Source: Betaproteobacteria bacterium HGW-Betaproteobacteria-9
GTDB lineage: Bacteria > Pseudomonadota > Gammaproteobacteria > Burkholderiales > Burkholderiaceae_C
Assembly: GCA_002842215.1 (NCBI GenBank)
Contig: PHCC01000014.1
Coordinates: forward strand, 62,001 to 126,000
Direction of reading: 5' to 3'
Length of the DNA stretch: 64,000 nt
Position 1 is the first letter of the stretch. Each line of letters begins with the position of its first letter. Made by a program: the position numbers and the translations under genes. Positions 62,211 through 64,000 of the stretch are shown piece after piece. The notes under the pieces were generated by a model. The model did not search any database. It worked only from the letters and a program-made list of their open reading frames with translations, and had not been told where the DNA came from.

Positions 62211-63347
62211 TCAATAAGCACCGTGCTCGTTTTCCCTGATGTACGCGGCCGTGACCTTGCCGCGCATGACGCGGTAGGCCCAGGACGTGTAGATCACGAT
62301 GAGCGGCATGAAGAGCACCGTGGCCCAGAACATGATGGCCAGCGTCAGGTGGCTGGAGACGCTGTCCCACACCGTGAGGCTGGCCGCGGGCTGGCTGCTC
62401 GACGGCATGATGAAAGGGAACATGCTGGCCCCGGCGGTGCCGATCACACCGGTGGTGGCCAGCGACGAGGCGACGAAGGCGCTGAGCGTGTGGCCCATGC
62501 GCATGAGCGCGGCGGCGGCCAGCGCGCCCAACACGCCGACGGCGGGCAGCAGCCACAACAGCGACTGCGCGGCGTAGTTCGCCATCCAGGCACCGGCTTC
62601 GCGCACCACGGTCTTGCCCAGGGGGTTGGGCAGCGCAGCGGTATCGACCACCGAGCTGATGCGGTAACCGTCGATGCCCTGCAGCCAGACACCGGCGCCA
62701 ATGAAGCCGACCACCATGAGCAGCGCGGCGCCGGTGCCGGCCTTGATGGTGCGAGCCTGCACCACGCCCTCGGTGCGGTGCGCCAGGTAGGTGGCGCCCT
62801 GCAGCGTGATCATGGCGCTGCTGACCACGCCCGCCAGCAGGGCGAACGGGTTGAGCAGCTGCCAGAACGTGCCTGTGTAGGTGGAGATCAGGAAGGCGTC
62901 GAACTGGAACGGCACGCCCTGCAGCAGGTTGCCAAAGGCCACGCCGAAGATCACCGGCGGGATGAAGCCTCCGATGAAGAGGCCCCAGTCCCAGGTGCTG
63001 CGCCAGGTGGCGTTGTGGATCTTGCTGCGGTAGTCGAAACCCACCGGGCGGAAGAACAGCGCCCACAGCACCGCGAGCATGGCCCAGTAGAAGCCGCTGA
63101 ACGCGGTGGCGTAGACCAGCGGCCAGGCCGCGAAGATGGCGCCGCCGCCGGTGATGAACCAGACCTGATTGCCGTCCCAGTGCGGGCCGACGGTGTTGAT
63201 GACGACACGGCGCTCGATGTCGCTGCGGCCGACGAAGGGCAACAGCGTGCCCACGCCCATGTCGTGGCCGTCCATGATGGCGAAGCCGATGAGCAGCACG
63301 CCCACGAGCAGCCACCAGACAATCTTGAGGGTTTGATAGTCGAACAT
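62211..63347 (-). CDS. cydB: Cytochrome bd oxidase subunit II
   Basis: The 378-residue subunit of the quinol oxidase has about nine helices. DYQTLKIVWWLLVGVLLIGFA, DGHDMGVGTLLPFVG and INTVGPHWDGNQVWFITGG are the CydB family signatures. It begins 11 bases after cydA. The next genes are the octaheme module and only then cydX. Confidence 0.98.
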   Translation of the reverse strand: MFDYQTLKIVWWLLVGVLLIGFAIMDGHDMGVGTLLPFVGRSDIERRVVINTVGPHWDGNQVWFITGGGAIFAAWPLVYATAFSGFYWAMLAVLWALFFRPVGFDYRSKIHNATWRSTWDWGLFIGGFIPPVIFGVAFGNLLQGVPFQFDAFLISTYTGTFWQLLNPFALLAGVVSSAMITLQGATYLAHRTEGVVQARTIKAGTGAALLMVVGFIGAGVWLQGIDGYRISSVVDTAALPNPLGKTVVREAGAWMANYAAQSLLWLLPAVGVLGALAAAALMRMGHTLSAFVASSLATTGVIGTAGASMFPFIMPSSSQPAASLTVWDSVSSHLTLAIMFWATVLFMPLIVIYTSWAYRVMRGKVTAAYIRENEHGAY

Positions 63348-63358
63348 GGGGTGCTCCT

Positions 63359-64000
63359 TCAGGCGTGCTGGACAGCGTGGTGAACGGATTCACGTTCGTA
63401 GCGCCCCGTGCCCAAGCTGCCGGGACCTATGCGCGCGAACTTGACCATGAGGTACATCTCGACGATCAGCAGCAGGGTGTAGAAGCCGATGAAGCCGGCG
63501 AGCGAACCGTAGAGGCTGCCCACGCTGAGGGTGGACACGCTCAGGTGGGTCGGCAACACGCCGTAGATGGTCCAGGGCTGCCGGCCGTACTCGGCGACGA
63601 ACCAGCCGAGCTCGCAGGCGATCCAAGGCGCGGGCAGCATCCACAGCGCCCACTTGAGCAGCCAGGGGCGCTTGCCGCATTCGAGCTTGAGCGTGCACCA
63701 GAAGGCCATGCCAAACAGCGCCAGCATCGCGAAGCCCATACCCACCATCAGGCGGAAGGCCCAGAACATCGGGGTCACGCGCGGCACGGTGCTGTCCACC
63801 GCCTGCTGGATCATCTGAGGCGTGGCCTCCTGCACATTCACCACGTATTTCTTGAGCAGCAGACCGAAGCCGAGGTCGGCCTGGTGCTGTTCGAACAGGG
63901 CCTTGGCAGCCGCGTCGCCGGGATTCTTGCGCAGGGCTTCGAGCGCGGTCACGGCGTGGATGCCGCTGCCAATGCGTTCGCGGTTCTTCGCCTTGATCTC
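63359..64000 (-). CDS. cydA: Cytochrome bd oxidase subunit I, C-terminal part
   Basis: This is the last 213 codons of cydA; the 5' end is outside the window. The part seen begins in the Q-loop region EIKAKNRERIGSGIHAVTALEALR, quoted in part, and continues with VPRVTPMFWAFRLMVGMGFAML, which carries the haem-binding MFWAFR helix. It ends with PTHLSVSTLS and the last two helices. The oxidase uses quinol to reduce oxygen with high affinity and tolerates nitric oxide and sulfide, which fits the surrounding genes. Confidence 0.97.
   Translation of the reverse strand, partial: EIKAKNRERIGSGIHAVTALEALRKNPGDAAAKALFEQHQADLGFGLLLKKYVVNVQEATPQMIQQAVDSTVPRVTPMFWAFRLMVGMGFAMLALFGMAFWCTLKLECGKRPWLLKWALWMLPAPWIACELGWFVAEYGRQPWTIYGVLPTHLSVSTLSVGSLYGSLAGFIGFYTLLLIVEMYLMVKFARIGPGSLGTGRYERESVHHAVQHA

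Noticed and set aside
60300..63383. A 1027-codon plus-strand frame opposite cydB and the octaheme gene
   Set aside because: Same GC artefact. The opposite strand encodes well-defined haem and CydB motifs, and this frame crosses several gene borders.

Overview
The window is GC-rich chromosomal DNA from a betaproteobacterium, most likely Comamonadaceae (Hydrogenophaga or Acidovorax type). The evidence is the blocks leuS-lptE-holA-proA, bamE divergent from fur, hpf-ptsN-hprK and the proteobacterial gshA/gshB pair, together with intergenic stem-loop repeats of a kind I associate with this family. The species call is inference. I see no tRNA, rRNA, insertion sequence, prophage or CRISPR array. Most genes lie on the minus strand.

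Layout. 1-4.1 kb: a Do/HtrA protease cut by the window edge, 760 bp of large imperfect palindromes, and a PmrB/QseC-like kinase with its regulator. 4.1-9.8 kb (plus): a drug exporter, a YafJ-type amidotransferase, and a nitrate/sulfonate/taurine-type ABC transporter co-directional with an EmrE-like exporter. 9.8-22.7 kb (minus): small proteins, gshB-benE, kup, gshA, proA, holA, lptE, leuS. 22.9-28.7 kb: a Tat lipoprotein, ExbB/ExbD, dapB, bamE, fur, hprK, ptsN, hpf. 28.8-39.5 kb: MFS, patatin, corA, mtnN, fadD, pntAB with a decayed duplicate of the pntA start, and a Nudix hydrolase. 39.5-51.4 kb: a split-barrel/GAF/winged-helix protein, hemerythrin, arfB, PepSY plus cytochrome b561, a polyamine-type ABC operon, hydrolases and an FccB-like flavoprotein. 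51.4-64 kb: mnmA, 1-Cys peroxiredoxin, DsrE-like protein, truncated hemoglobin, and a run from cydA through cydB, an octaheme cytochrome c, a cytochrome b, a Rieske protein and cydX to ybgE.

Themes. The last 25 kb is rich in redox, sulfur and nitric-oxide or oxygen chemistry. Its most unusual part is the octaheme cytochrome/cytochrome b/Rieske module sitting between cydB and cydX, which predicts quinol electrons being shared between cytochrome bd and a periplasmic multiheme reductase. Two candidate regulons cross the window. Hexamers at an 11-bp period, as bound by PmrA/OmpR-type regulators, precede the protease gene, the two-component operon and the hemerythrin gene. A 16-bp ATAC-N8-GTAT palindrome precedes the FccB-like, DsrE-like and octaheme genes. 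A third feature is a family of GC-rich hairpin repeats whose end coincides with, or lies within about 5 bp of, the stop codon of the preceding gene in six of seven cases.
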